Source: Datura wrightii (lineage: Eukaryota; Streptophyta; Magnoliopsida; Solanales; Solanaceae). From it: a stretch of 64,000 bases of DNA. Location of the stretch: NCBI GenBank assembly GCA_035772735.1, contig JASDFA010000016.1:143852501-143916500 (forward strand), read 5' to 3'. The position numbers were made by a program, and so were the translations under genes. Of this stretch, positions 1 through 9,659 are shown piece after piece. The first letter of the stretch is position 1, and the number at the start of each line of letters is the position of its first letter. A model generated the notes under the pieces. It saw nothing but the letters and a program-made list of their open reading frames with translations, made no database searches and had not been told where the DNA came from.

Positions 1-290
1 TATCTTGGCACTTTCGGTTTTCAGACTTGTCGGGTTAGTTTGGGGTGTTGTCCCATCAACCCATCAGTTATGTAGAGGCTTTCAGACTATATGTAGTAAT
101 CAGCTCGTCATGTATCATGTGATTTTCGATATTGATTTTATGTTATGATGAGATTTTTACTATGTTTATTATGTCAAGTCGTCCTCTTTATTGATCGAGT
201 TAGATGTATGTTCATATCATAACTCGACTTGGAGTCTCTCGGGGCTCCATGTCCCGCATCTCGATCCTGGCCTATGTTAAGGTCGTGACA
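1..290 (+). mobile_element. 3' end of a chromovirus LTR (family A), cut by window edge
   Basis: This stretch matches the last ~290 bases of the LTR at 6935-9035 block by block: the TTGTCCCATCAACCCATCAG block, the GAGGCTTTCAGAC block and the terminal CGTGACA. The same CTAACTATC flank follows in both places. It is not followed by a primer-binding site, so it is a 3' LTR or solo LTR and not a 5' LTR. The rest of the element lies upstream of the window. Confidence 0.85.
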
Positions 291-529
291 CTAACTATCC
301 AGTTCATGCATATCTAAGCTATAACTAATCATTTTAATCTATCAAATGAAATAAAAAGATCCACATTGGTCATGCTTTGCAGTCAACAAACACAGCTAAT
401 CAAAAAAAAATTAAATGGTCATTGTTGAATGGTCATTTTTTCAACAATTTCAAAACATCAAACATATATGCATTTATTGGTTGTAAAGTACTCCTAACCT
501 ACTTCTAGTTAAATAAAAAACAAACAACC
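291..529. repeat. Duplicated flank between LTR A and LTR B, copy 1
   Basis: The sequence is nearly the same as 9036-9262, including the blocks around AGATCCACATTGGTCATGC and ACATATATGCATTTATTGG. It has no coding signal. By position it should be 3' noncoding sequence of the minus-strand Athila/Tat-like element that both LTRs entered; that origin is inferred. Confidence 0.8.
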
Positions 530-534
530 TAAAC

Positions 535-2704
535 TATAAGACCTCAGAAACCCTAAGATCAGACCCGAGAGTGAAACTGAGAAAAAAACTGGAAATTCTG
601 CACCAGGTCACAGAACGAGTCGTTATGTGACCAGTTGGGAAGACCACGAGTCCTGAGGTGAATTGTGGTGAGGTAATGGACTTGAGTTGAAAATTTTTTG
701 ATGGGGTCACCATGGGCATGACCATGGGTCTTGGTTAGACCCCCATGATTCGTTGGGTGAATCATGGTCAGCAGGTAACTATTGATTTGAGGTTTGAGGA
801 TGTGGAGATAACGAGTGGTGTCCATAAGTCGTGGTCACCAGCAATGATTCATATGATGGTACATTATGAGTTTCAGGTGAAACCTCGGCAATGTACCCAA
901 TGATTGATGTAACAACCCGTGGTTGGTGGGAATGACTCGTTAGGTCCCTTGTGGGGACTGATGAGCAGTTATTTCTAGGAAATTATTAAGGGTATTCTCG
1001 TCATTCCTATGCTCTAGGGTCCTATATTATGTCATTTTAATCCATTTTGAGGGTGTATTAAGATAGGTCAAGTCATTCTAGCCTATTCTAAACCCATGCA
1101 TGCAAGTTAGGGAATTAGAGAAGAGATTAAGCTTAAGCCCTTCCAGTTCTTCTCAAATTCCTCTTGGGCAATCAAGGAAGTGTAAGAATCAACTTTAATC
1201 AAGTATGTAGGGTTATAAATGGATGAATCTGTGCACACCCATGTCCAATCTCTCTCTAAATCATGAAATTCCTATATTGATTCTATGGGATTTTAACCCA
1301 ATGCATGAAATTTCTAACTCCCTACGTAGGTATGATTTTAATGTGTTTCTACTATTGAATTATGATTTATGGACAAGTTTTACATTGTTTTTAACTAAAA
1401 CCATGTTTAAAGCTTTATAAATTTAAAATCCCATTTATGAGAAGTTCTTGAAAGTTGAGATTATGATGAATGTTCATGTATGATGAGATATTAATGATGA
1501 AAAATATGTTTTCAAGTTACCCATGTTTATAATCATGTTTTCAAGTGAATTGAGTATTTTTTTTCAAGCATGTTAAAGTATTAGGCAATGCCCACATGTT
1601 CAAGTATGATTTATGACTTATGATATGGATTTCATGATTTATCAATTTATGATGTCGGTCGATTAATGGGCCCTTGATTCATGGCTAAAGATGTATGTAA
1701 ATGGGGATCAATGATGTTAATGTTTATTTGGCCATGAATTTCATGAATGATGTTTATGATTTACGTACGAGCCTAATGTGCATGTTTTTGGGAGCAGTGT
1801 CTAGCACCGAGTAGCCTAACGTTCAAAGGACTACACGGGTGTCTCATAACTATGTGCCATCGTAGGTTCATGTTTATACATTACAATGTTAATGGATCCC
1901 CTCTTTTGTGATATCACATAATGTATGTCCCTTTCCTGGCAAGCCGAGGACGACACTACCCCTTTGAGTGAGATAGTTGGGGCATCATGTAAGGCTCTAC
2001 CATGATGGTGTCGGTTATGAAGAGTCCTCCCATTGTTCCGCATGTTTTATGCTCTGTTATGTTTATGTTACTTTGGCTCAAGTTATGATTTATAAAGTTT
2101 CTTTTATGACTATGATAAAGAACGGGTTACGAATGTCTTGAAAACCTTGACCATATGTTACATTATGATATTTATGTTATGAGCATGTTGACCTACTCTT
2201 ATGATCTCTTATGAATTTTTATGTATTTTAAATTTTTTTTTTACTTACCTTGCATACTCAGTACATTCCACGTACTGACCGCATAGTCTATGTTGTATCA
2301 TTTCATGATACAAGCTCCGATCTTCAAACCCGCAACCATCATTAGATCATTCACGGAGTTAGCATCCAGTCCATTAGTGAGTCCTCTGCCCCGAGGACCA
2401 GTTGATATCAATTATCTCTTTATGATCAGTTTTCTAGACTTTGTCGGGTTAGTTGGGGGTATTGTCCCATTAGCTCATCAAATATGTCAGAGGCTTTCAG
2501 ACTTTGTGTAGTATTCAGCTGTCATGTATGAAGTGCATATTGCTTTCCATTCTATGTTATGATTATGCTTCCGCTACGTTATCATGTTGAGTATTCTACT
2601 TTACTGGATTGAGATAGATGTATGCTCATATCATGGGTTGACTTGGAGTATCTCAGGGCTCCTTGTCTCGTGTTACGATCCAGGTATATGTTCGGGTTAT
2701 GATA
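535..2704 (+). mobile_element. Solo LTR, Ty3 chromovirus family B, copy 1 (TSD TAAAC)
   Basis: A complete LTR of 2170 bp without internal sequence. It starts TATAAGACCTC (TGTAAGACCTC in the second copy at 9268) and ends in TTATGATA where the family end is GTGACA. The five bases on each side are TAAAC (530-534 and 2705-2709), a target-site duplication. An intact TSD around one LTR is the signature of intra-element LTR recombination. No gene lies inside; the short open frames in it have no family signature. Confidence 0.9.
2241..2310 (+). promoter_or_regulatory. Conserved LTR block with paired GTAC and TATCAT/ATGATA hairpin (LTR B1)
   Basis: The block reads TTACTTACCTTGCATACT, then GTAC (2261-2264), seven bases, GTAC (2272-2275), then the inverted repeat TATCAT-TTC-ATGATA (2296-2310). 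It recurs in every chromovirus LTR of the window. The role is unknown; position suggests the transcribed R/U5 part. Confidence 0.6.
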
Positions 2705-3531
2705 TAAACATACTAGTTCTACTAGATAGCATATCTGAGGGAAAAGAAACACAGTAATAAAAACCTTCAGGCGAATCAAAAACCCAAAAGACAATAGATA
2801 TACCCCCCCTTTTTGAAAATCATGCTTTGTCCCCAAAGTAAGAAAATACAAAATCGAGAGAGGAACATACCTGTGGCACTCTTAGAATTCTTGTCAGCTA
2901 CTCAAACTTCACCAACCATTCATGGGCTGCTTCCCATGCAGCGGATGATTTAACATCGCGGCACGACGAAAGTCTCTTGACTATTTAGAATTCGTCAAGA
3001 AACTCAAACTCGTCCTATATTACTGACACCAACTAGAATTCATTGGGTTGCTTCATTGACCTGCAGATGTTGAAGGTGATCTCTTCTTTATTTAGCCTGA
3101 ACTTTAGATGGCCAGCCTCAACATCCACTAAGGCTCTCCCAGTGGCAAGGAATGGTCGCCCCAAGATGATGAGGACCTCAAAATCCACCTCATAATCTAA
3201 GATCACGAAGTCTACTGTGAAGATAAACTTGTCCACCTACTAGCACATCCTGTAGTATCCCTATTGGCTTTTTCACTGTGCAGTCTTCCATCAAAGCCCG
3301 CATTGTAGATGGTGTGGGGGCTCCCAAGCCTAGCTGCTTGAATATAGCCAAAGGAATCAAGTTGATGCTAGCACCCAAGTCACACAGTGCCCTTGCAAAC
3401 ACAAAATCTCCAATGGTACAAGGGATCGTGAAGGCACCTGGATCTTTCTTCTTTTGGGCAAGGACCTGTGAGGCTATGGCACTGTAATATGAAAGTTACC
3501 AATCGACTCATAGCTCACGGACTCTTCCTAG
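2705..3531 (-). mobile_element. Athila/Tat-like element fragment, duplicated copy 1
   Basis: Read on the minus strand, this holds a retroviral-type protease remnant, the hairpin CATGGG-CTGCTT-CCCATG (2921-2938, as on the plus strand) and a G-rich tract at 2801-2815. It is collinear with 21064-21902. It ends abruptly at 3531-3534, where chromovirus pol begins on the opposite strand. The order protease then hairpin, with no reverse transcriptase between, is the same as in the second copy, so that loss predates the duplication. Confidence 0.8.
3033..3402 (-). pseudogene. Aspartic protease remnant of an Athila/Tat-like element
   Basis: Two overlapping minus-strand frames (3190-3402 then 3033-3236) together cover a retropepsin-like domain. 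The first has FARALCDLGASINLIPL, with the D-x-GAS active-site type followed by a hydrophobic strand; the second has IILGRPFLATGRALVDVE, the typical second half of Ty3 protease with an ILGRPFL signature. The frames overlap out of phase, so there is a frameshift near 3200-3236. The parallel copy at 21379-21885 has DLSAS in place of DLGAS. No reverse transcriptase follows. It would have released gag and pol products in an autonomous element; it cannot function here. Confidence 0.75.
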
Positions 3532-4803
3532 TTATCCTCTACATGGATTGGCTATCTTCATGTTATGCCTCAGTTAATTGTAGAACCCGGGCAATAGAGT
3601 TCAAATTTCCGGGTGAGCCAATCTTAGAGTGGAAGGGTAGTTCAGCTATGCCTGTAGGTCATTTCATTTCCTACCTTAAGGCCAGAAAGCTGATCTCCAA
3701 AAGTTGTGTATACCATCTAGTTAGAGTTAAGGATGTGAAGTTTGAGACCCCGACTATCCAGTCAATTCCAGTAGTATGTGAGTATCCAAAAGTCTTCCCA
3801 GATGATCTACCGGTAATCCCTCCCGAATGGGAGACTGATTTTGGTATTGACCTTCTTTCTGACACCCAGCCTATATCTATTCCTCCCTACAGAATGGCTC
3901 CAGCCAAGCTAAAAGAGTTAAAAGAGCAATTGAAGGATCTTTTGCATAAGGGTTTCATCAGACCTATCAAGTCTCCATGGGGTGCACCAGTTCTATTTAT
4001 CCGAAAGAAGGATGGTTCACTTCGAATGTGCATTAACTATCGGCAATTGAACAAAGTCACCATCAAGAATAGGTATCCTTTACCCAAGATCGATGATTTG
4101 TTTGACCAACTTCAGGGTGCTAGGTGCTTTTCGAAGATAGAACTCAAGTCCGGATACCATCAGCTCAGGGTTCGGAAGAGTGACATTCCGAAAATAGCCT
4201 TCAGAACTCGGTATGGTCACTATGAGTTTGTAGTTATGTCGTTTGGACTAACGAATGCTCCTACAGCTTTTATGGACTTGATGAATAGGGTGTTCAGGTC
4301 ATATCTAGACATGTTCGTGATTGTGTTCATAGATGACATCCTTGTATACTCTCGAAGAGAGGAGGAGCACGCCGCTCATTTGGGGGTGGTGTTGCAGACC
4401 TTAAAGGATCTTCAATTGTATGCACAATTCAGAAAGTGTGAGTTTTGGTTGAATTTTGTGGCGTTCTTGGATCATGTGGTGTCTAATGAGGGTGTGCAAG
4501 TAGACTCGCAAAAGATAGAGGCAATGAAGAATTGGCCCAGACTGGTGAATCCTTTAGATATCAGGAGTTTCTTGGGCTTAGCGGGCTACTATCGGAGATT
4601 TGTTGAGGGGTTTTCATCTATTGCAGCACCGTTGACTAAATTGACCCAAAAGAAGGTAAAGTTTCAATGGTCAGAGACTTGTGAGAAGAGCTTTCAAGAG
4701 TTGAAGGCTCGACTCACCTCAGCACCAGTGTTGACCCTACCCGAGGGCACGAATGGGTTTGTGGTTTATTGTGATTCTTCAAAGATCGTACTTGGGTGTG
4801 TTT
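3531..4803 (+). pseudogene. Chromovirus reverse transcriptase (with protease tail)
   Basis: The open frame runs 3468-4805, but its first ~21 codons come from antisense Athila DNA, so the real pol sequence starts at about 3531 with ILYMDWL, the end of the protease (usually ILGMDWL). The RT palm and fingers follow: FVRKKDGSLRMC-like and YRQLNKVTIKNRYPLP blocks, KIELKSGYHQL, and the catalytic FIDD box at frame residues 287-290 (usual form Y/F-x-DD). The thumb and the start of RNase H (VYCDSSKIVLGCV) follow. The frame breaks at ~4803, where one T appears lost relative to the homologous frame at 14060-14157. RT copies element RNA into cDNA in virus-like particles; this copy is chimeric and broken. 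Confidence 0.9.
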
Positions 4804-5270
4804 GATGTAGCATGGAAAAGTTATAGCATATGCCTCATGACAGCTGAAAGTTCATGAGAACAATTACCCGACCCATGTTCTTGAATTGGCTGCGGTGGTA
4901 TTCGCCTTGAAGATATGGCGATATTATCTATACGGAGTCCATCTGGATGTGTTTACGGACCATAAAAGTTTATAATATGTGTTTACCTAAAAGGATCTCA
5001 ATCTTCGGTAAAGAAGGTTATTGGAGCTACTCAAATATTACGACATGAGTGTCCTTTACCATCCGGGCAAGGCTAATGTAGTAGAAGACGCACTTAGTAG
5101 ACTCTCTATGAAGAGTGTGTCCCATGTGGATGGGGGAAGAAAGGATATGGTGAAGGATGTGCATCGACTTGCAAGGTTGGGAGTTCGGTTGGTTGATTCA
5201 ACTGATGGGGGGTTATTGTTCAGAACGGATCAGAATCATCCTTGGTGACTGATGTAAAATCTAGTCAAGA
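4804..5270 (+). pseudogene. Chromovirus RNase H remnant
   Basis: After the frameshift the sequence still encodes the RNase H and tether region in pieces, with in-frame stops near 4807 and 4840. The clearest stretch (5021-5248) reads YDMSVLYHPGKANVVEDALSR, the usual end of the Ty3 RNase H-like domain, where the common form is NVVADALSR. A second frame change follows at about 5200. RNase H removes the RNA strand during cDNA synthesis. Nothing here is functional. Confidence 0.85.
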
Positions 5271-5319
5271 CGAAGATCCTATTTTGGTAAAGTTGAAGGA
5301 GGCCGTTCAGAATCAAAAG

Positions 5320-6381
5320 GTAGAGGTCTTCTCCAAAGGGGGAGATGGTGTACTTCGATACCAGGGTCGCTTATGTGTTCCAGATGTTGATGATTTCATA
5401 AATTGAATGTTGCATGAGTCTCATGGATCCAGGTATTCTATACATCCACGTGCCACCAAGATGTACCATGACATACGGAAAGTCTATTGGTGGAATGGCA
5501 TGAAGAGAGACATCACAGAATTTATGGCTAAGTGTCAGAACTGTCAGCAAGTGAAGGTCAAGCACCAAAGACCCGGAGGTGTGCTCTAAGATATTATCAT
5601 TCCTACTTGGAAGTGGGAAGAAATCAATATGGACTTCATAACGGATTTGCCTCGCACTCGCCGGCAATATGACTCCATTTGGGTTGTTGTAGACAGGTTG
5701 AACAAAGCCGCTCATTTTCTACCAGTCAAAACCACGGATTCAGTGGAGGATTATGCCAAACTATACATCCGAGAGCTAGTTCGATTGCATGGAGTACCCT
5801 TGTCCATCATATCAAACAGAGGTACCCAATTTACCTCTCAGTTTGGAGGTCGTTTCAAAAAGGGCTAGGTGCTCAGGTTAAGCTTAGCACAGCATTTCAC
5901 CCGCAAATGAATGGTCAAGTGGAGCGGATAATTCAGACTCTCAAGGACATGTTGAGGGCATGTGGGATTGACTTCAAGGGAAATTGGGAGGATCATTTGC
6001 CTCTTATCGAGTTTGCATACATTAACAGCTACCATTCCAGCATTCAGATGGCTCCGTTTGAATCTCTCTATGGGTGGAGATGTAGATCGCCTATTGGTTG
6101 GTTTGAAGTTGGTGAAGCTGCTATGATAGGACCAGATTCAGTCCATGAGGCTATGGAGAAGATTCAGCTTGTACAGGACAGGTTGAAAATAGCTCAAAGT
6201 CGCCAAAAGTCCTATGCGAATGTGAGAAGGAGAGAATTAGAATTCAAAGTAGATGATTGGATATTTCTGAAGGTGTCTCCTATGAAGGGAGTGATGCGGT
6301 TTGGGAAGAAAGGAAAGCTTAGCCCTCATTATGTTGGCCCCTACCGGATTTGTGAAGAGGGTTGGAAAGGTGGCATAAGAA
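5320..6381 (+). pseudogene. Chromovirus integrase remnant
   Basis: The H-H-C-C zinc domain is at 5407-5589 (histidines in the RYSIHPRATKMYHDIR block, then CQNCQQVK). The catalytic core starts at 5629 (MDFITDLP) and runs in two frames to about 6380. In the core the second acidic residue of the D,D-35-E triad is changed: the sequence reads SNRGTQF (Asn codon 5815-5817) where the family has SDRGTQF. Stops at 5403 and 5587 and a frame switch near 5865 also break it. Integrase inserts cDNA into the genome; the lost Asp alone would be expected to abolish that. Confidence 0.88.
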
Positions 6382-6756
6382 TTGGAGTTGCCCTCAGAAT
6401 TAGCTTCTGTGCATCCTGTTTTTCATGTGTCACTCTTGAAGAAGTGTTTGGGTGATCCATCTTTGGTGATTCCAGTGGAGAGTGTGGGTGTGAGAGACAG
6501 CCTTAGCTCTAAGAAGAATCTAGTGGAAATATTGGATTGTCAGGTTTGGAGGCTAAGGAACAAGGAAGTAGCTTCAGTCAAGGTATTATGGAGAAATCAG
6601 CATGTTGAAGGAGCTACGTGGGAAGTCGAAGCGGATATGATGGCTAGATACCCACACCTATTCCCTTCCGGCTCGGTCTTAGTTAGAGGTATCAATTTTT
6701 GCCCTAGTACTCTATTTAGTTTTCATGTTCAGTTCATGTGCTCAAGTTTCTGTTAA
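6382..6756 (+). pseudogene. Integrase C-terminal region with chromodomain
   Basis: The open frame 6382-6756 carries the GPY/F-linked tail (SVHPVFHVSLLKKCLGDPS) and then a chromodomain-like module: EILDCQVWRLRNKEV, VKVLWRNQHVEGATWE and a closing helix ending ARYPHLF. Chromodomains at the integrase end define the chromovirus branch of Ty3 elements and are thought to guide insertion to heterochromatin by binding modified histone H3. The last ~45 codons are probably beyond the natural end. A frameshift separates it from the core at ~6380. Confidence 0.85.
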
Positions 6757-6920
6757 GTCAAAGTATATATGTATGGTTCGTGAAGTTCAGTTCAGCCATG
6801 TAGTTCAGTTCGGAGGTAGTCATTCCGTCAGTTTTCAGCTTAAATAATCAGTATTTGAATATGATGATTGCATTTCTATACTTTTTTGTATGTTTTCCAA
6901 AATTCGAGGATAAATGTTCC

Positions 6921-6934
6921 CAAGGGGTATTTAT
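6921..6934 (+). other. Polypurine tract region upstream of the 3' LTR
   Basis: CAAGGGGTATTTAT lies directly before the LTR start TGTAATACTCC, after the AATTCGAGGATAAATG block common before chromovirus LTRs. It would prime plus-strand DNA synthesis. Confidence 0.7.
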
Positions 6935-9035
6935 TGTAATACTCCAGAAGCCCAAAAATCAAACCCGGGAGTTGAAACAGAAAAAACTAAAAATTTCGCA
7001 CCAAGACACAGAATGAGTCGTTCTGTGACTCATGGGGAAGGCCAAAAGTTGTGAGGTGACTTGTGGTGAGGTTCCAAGCTTGGGTTGAAATTTTTGAAAT
7101 CTGAGGTCCCCACAGACCTGACCACAAGTCATGGTCAGTCCCCACGACTCGTTGTCTCAGCCATGGGCAAGGGATTGAGGAAGATGAAGGAGGCCTGGCA
7201 GTATACCCTACGGGAGGTCCCTGTGAGTCGTGGTCAGTCACCACAATTCGTAGGATGGGTCATGGGCAGCAGACAGCTGATGATCTAAGGAATAATGGCA
7301 ATGGACTTCATGACTCAAGTGACGACTCGTTGTCAGGGGTAACGACTCGTCTAGTCCCTCGTTGGGAGTGGTAGTCAGTTTTTAACTGTGAAGTTATTAA
7401 GGGTATTATCATCATTCCTAAGGCCTAGGGTCCTATACTACGTCGTTTTAAGTTATTTTCAGAGTGTATTAGGATAGGTTAAGTCATTCTAACCTATTCA
7501 AAACCCATGAATGCAAGTTTAAGAGTGTAGAGGGTGATCTAGCATAAAACCCCAAGGTTCTTCATCAACTGTTCTCCAACTCCTCTTGGGCAAGTAAGGA
7601 AGTGATAGAATCCAAGTCTCTCGGGTATGTAGGGTTATGAATGGGTGAATTTGTTCACACCCATTCTCAATCTCTCCCTAACTCATGAAATTTTATTGAA
7701 TATTTAATGGGGTTTTATCCCAATTCTTACGAAATTCTTATGATCCATCCATGCGTTAATTTCTTTCATGTATCAAGTTATATTCTATGAATCATGGGCA
7801 GATTTTACAACTATTTAACTTATAAATTATGGATTTAAATCTCTACAAAACTATTCCCAATTATGCATGTTTTATGGAAGTTCAAGTTATAATTCTACTT
7901 TGATGTTGATGTTCATTAACCCATTACGACTTATGACTCATTATATGATTTCTCTCAAATTCTCATCATGAATTTATGAAGATCAAGTATATGCATGTTT
8001 TACAAGTATGCATGAACCTCATGATTTATGATTTATGATTATGGCCGACTCACGAGCCTTATTTCATGGCTAGTTCATGTATCCTCAAGAATGCTTATGA
8101 TTATCATGATTTAAATAGCCTATGAATTTCATGTATGTTATCCTATGAGCACTATATATGTTTTGGGAGTAGTATTTAACACCGAGTAGGTTCATAGCCT
8201 AGGTTTTGCCCCGATCTCATAACTACAGGCCACCATAGGTCACAATGGGACCTCTCTTGAGACTATCCCTTTTCTCCCCAAATGGGCCTTTAATGAGTGA
8301 TATCATGCCTTTCATGGTTCTACCCTCGACAAGATACGAACACCCTCCCGGCTAGGGATTTACAAGTCAGGCTCCATGTGTGCTCAGATGGGGTATGTCG
8401 GTTATAAGAATCTCCCATTGTTCCTCATGATTTACGCATGGTTATGTCATATTACTTTGGCTTAAGTCATGTTTAGTGAATCTTTTCTTCTATTATTATG
8501 ATTATGACTGACTTGCAAATATTTTAAAAACCTTGAGCCTTTTGTTACGTTACGATATTTATGTTATGAGCATGTTGTCCCACTCTTATGAACTTTTATG
8601 TATTTTAAATGTCCGTTTTACTTACCTTGCATACTTGGTACATTCCATGTACTGACCGTATACTCTATGTTGTATCGTTTCACGATATAGGCTTTGATTT
8701 TCAGCCTCATCCCCGCCATTAGCCGATTCCAGAGTTAGCATCCAGTCCAGTGGTGAGTCCTCATCTCATACTTGTCGGGTTAGTTAAGGGTGTTGTCCCA
8801 TCAACCCATCAGTTATGCAGAGGCTTTCAGACCATATATAATAATTAGCTCGTCATGTATCATGTGATTTTCGACTTCGATGTTATGTTATGATGAGATT
8901 TCTACTATGTTTATTATGTCAAGTCATTCGTTTTATTAATCGAGTTAGATGTATGTTCATGCCATGAGTCGACTTGGAGTCTCTCGGGGCTCCTTGTCCC
9001 ACGTCTCAATCCTGGCCTACGTTCGGTTCGTGACA
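6935..9035 (+). repeat. 3' LTR of the truncated chromovirus (family A)
   Basis: 2101 bp, starting TGTAATACTCC and ending TTCGTGACA. The first ~420 bases carry several ACGACTCGT/ATGAGTC-type words (for example 7014-7034 and 7308-7350). The conserved hairpin block is at 8617-8687. The next five bases are CTAAC; the matching 5' flank is not in the window. Confidence 0.9.
8617..8687 (+). promoter_or_regulatory. Conserved LTR block with hairpin TATCGT/ACGATA (LTR A)
   Basis: The same layout as at 2241-2310, but the hairpin reads TATCGT-TTC-ACGATA (8673-8687). Both arms changed together relative to family B, keeping the pairing. GTAC pair at 8638-8641 and 8649-8652. Confidence 0.6.
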
Positions 9036-9262
9036 CTAACTATCTGGCTTGTGCACAGCTAAGCTATAGTTAATCATGCTAATCTATCAAATGCCATAAA
9101 AAGATCCACATTGGTCATGCTTCGCAGTCAACAAACACAGCTAATCATAAAAAAAAATTAAAATGTTCATTTTTTCAACAATTTCAGAACATCAAACATA
9201 TATGCATTTATTGGCTGTAAAGTACTCCTAAGCTACTTTTAGTTAAAAAAAAATAAACAACC
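9036..9262. repeat. Duplicated flank between LTR A and LTR B, copy 2
   Basis: Collinear with 291-529, with scattered substitutions and small indels. No coding signal. Confidence 0.8.
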
Positions 9263-9267
9263 TAAAC

Positions 9268-9659
9268 TGTAAGACCTCGGAATCCCTAAGATCAGACCCG
9301 GAGTGAAACTGAGAAAAAAGCTAGAAATTCTGCACCCGTTCTGTGACCCATTGGGAAAACCACGAGTCATGAGGTGACTCGTAGTGAGGTACTAACTTGA
9401 GCTGAAAATATGTTGATGGGGTCACCATGGGCATGACCATGGATCATGGTCATAACCCCACGATTCGTTGGGTGAATCGTGATCAGCAGGTAACTAATGA
9501 TTTGAGGTTTGAGGCAGTGGAGATAACGAGTGGTGTCCACGAGTCATGGCCACCGTCAACGATTTGTGTGATGGTCCGTTATGAGTTCCGGGTGAAACCT
9601 CGGCAGTGTACCCAATGATCAATGTAACGACCCGTTGTTGGTGGAAACAACTCGTTAGG
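9268..9659 (+). mobile_element. Solo LTR family B, copy 2: 5' part
   Basis: Starts TGTAAGACCTCGG after TAAAC (9263-9267), the same TSD as copy 1. It follows 535-937 closely and stops at TTAGG, where the minus-strand chromovirus 9660-19301 is inserted. It resumes at 19302. Confidence 0.88.
9655..9659. repeat. Target-site duplication TTAGG, left
   Basis: TTAGG precedes the element end TGTCATGAC at 9660 and is repeated at 19302-19306. In the uninterrupted copy (around 934-944) GTTAGGTCCC is continuous, which confirms the insertion point. Confidence 0.92.

Larger units (their letters stand above)
3531..9035 (+). mobile_element. 5'-truncated Ty3 chromovirus (family A): pol remnant plus 3' LTR
   Basis: From 3531 the plus strand runs protease tail, reverse transcriptase, RNase H, integrase, chromodomain, polypurine tract and 3' LTR, the standard Ty3 chromovirus order. 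gag, most of the protease, the primer site and the 5' LTR are absent because the element is cut at the duplication junction. Several frameshifts and stops show it is dead. The protein order and LTR style match the full-length element at 9660-19301. Confidence 0.9.
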
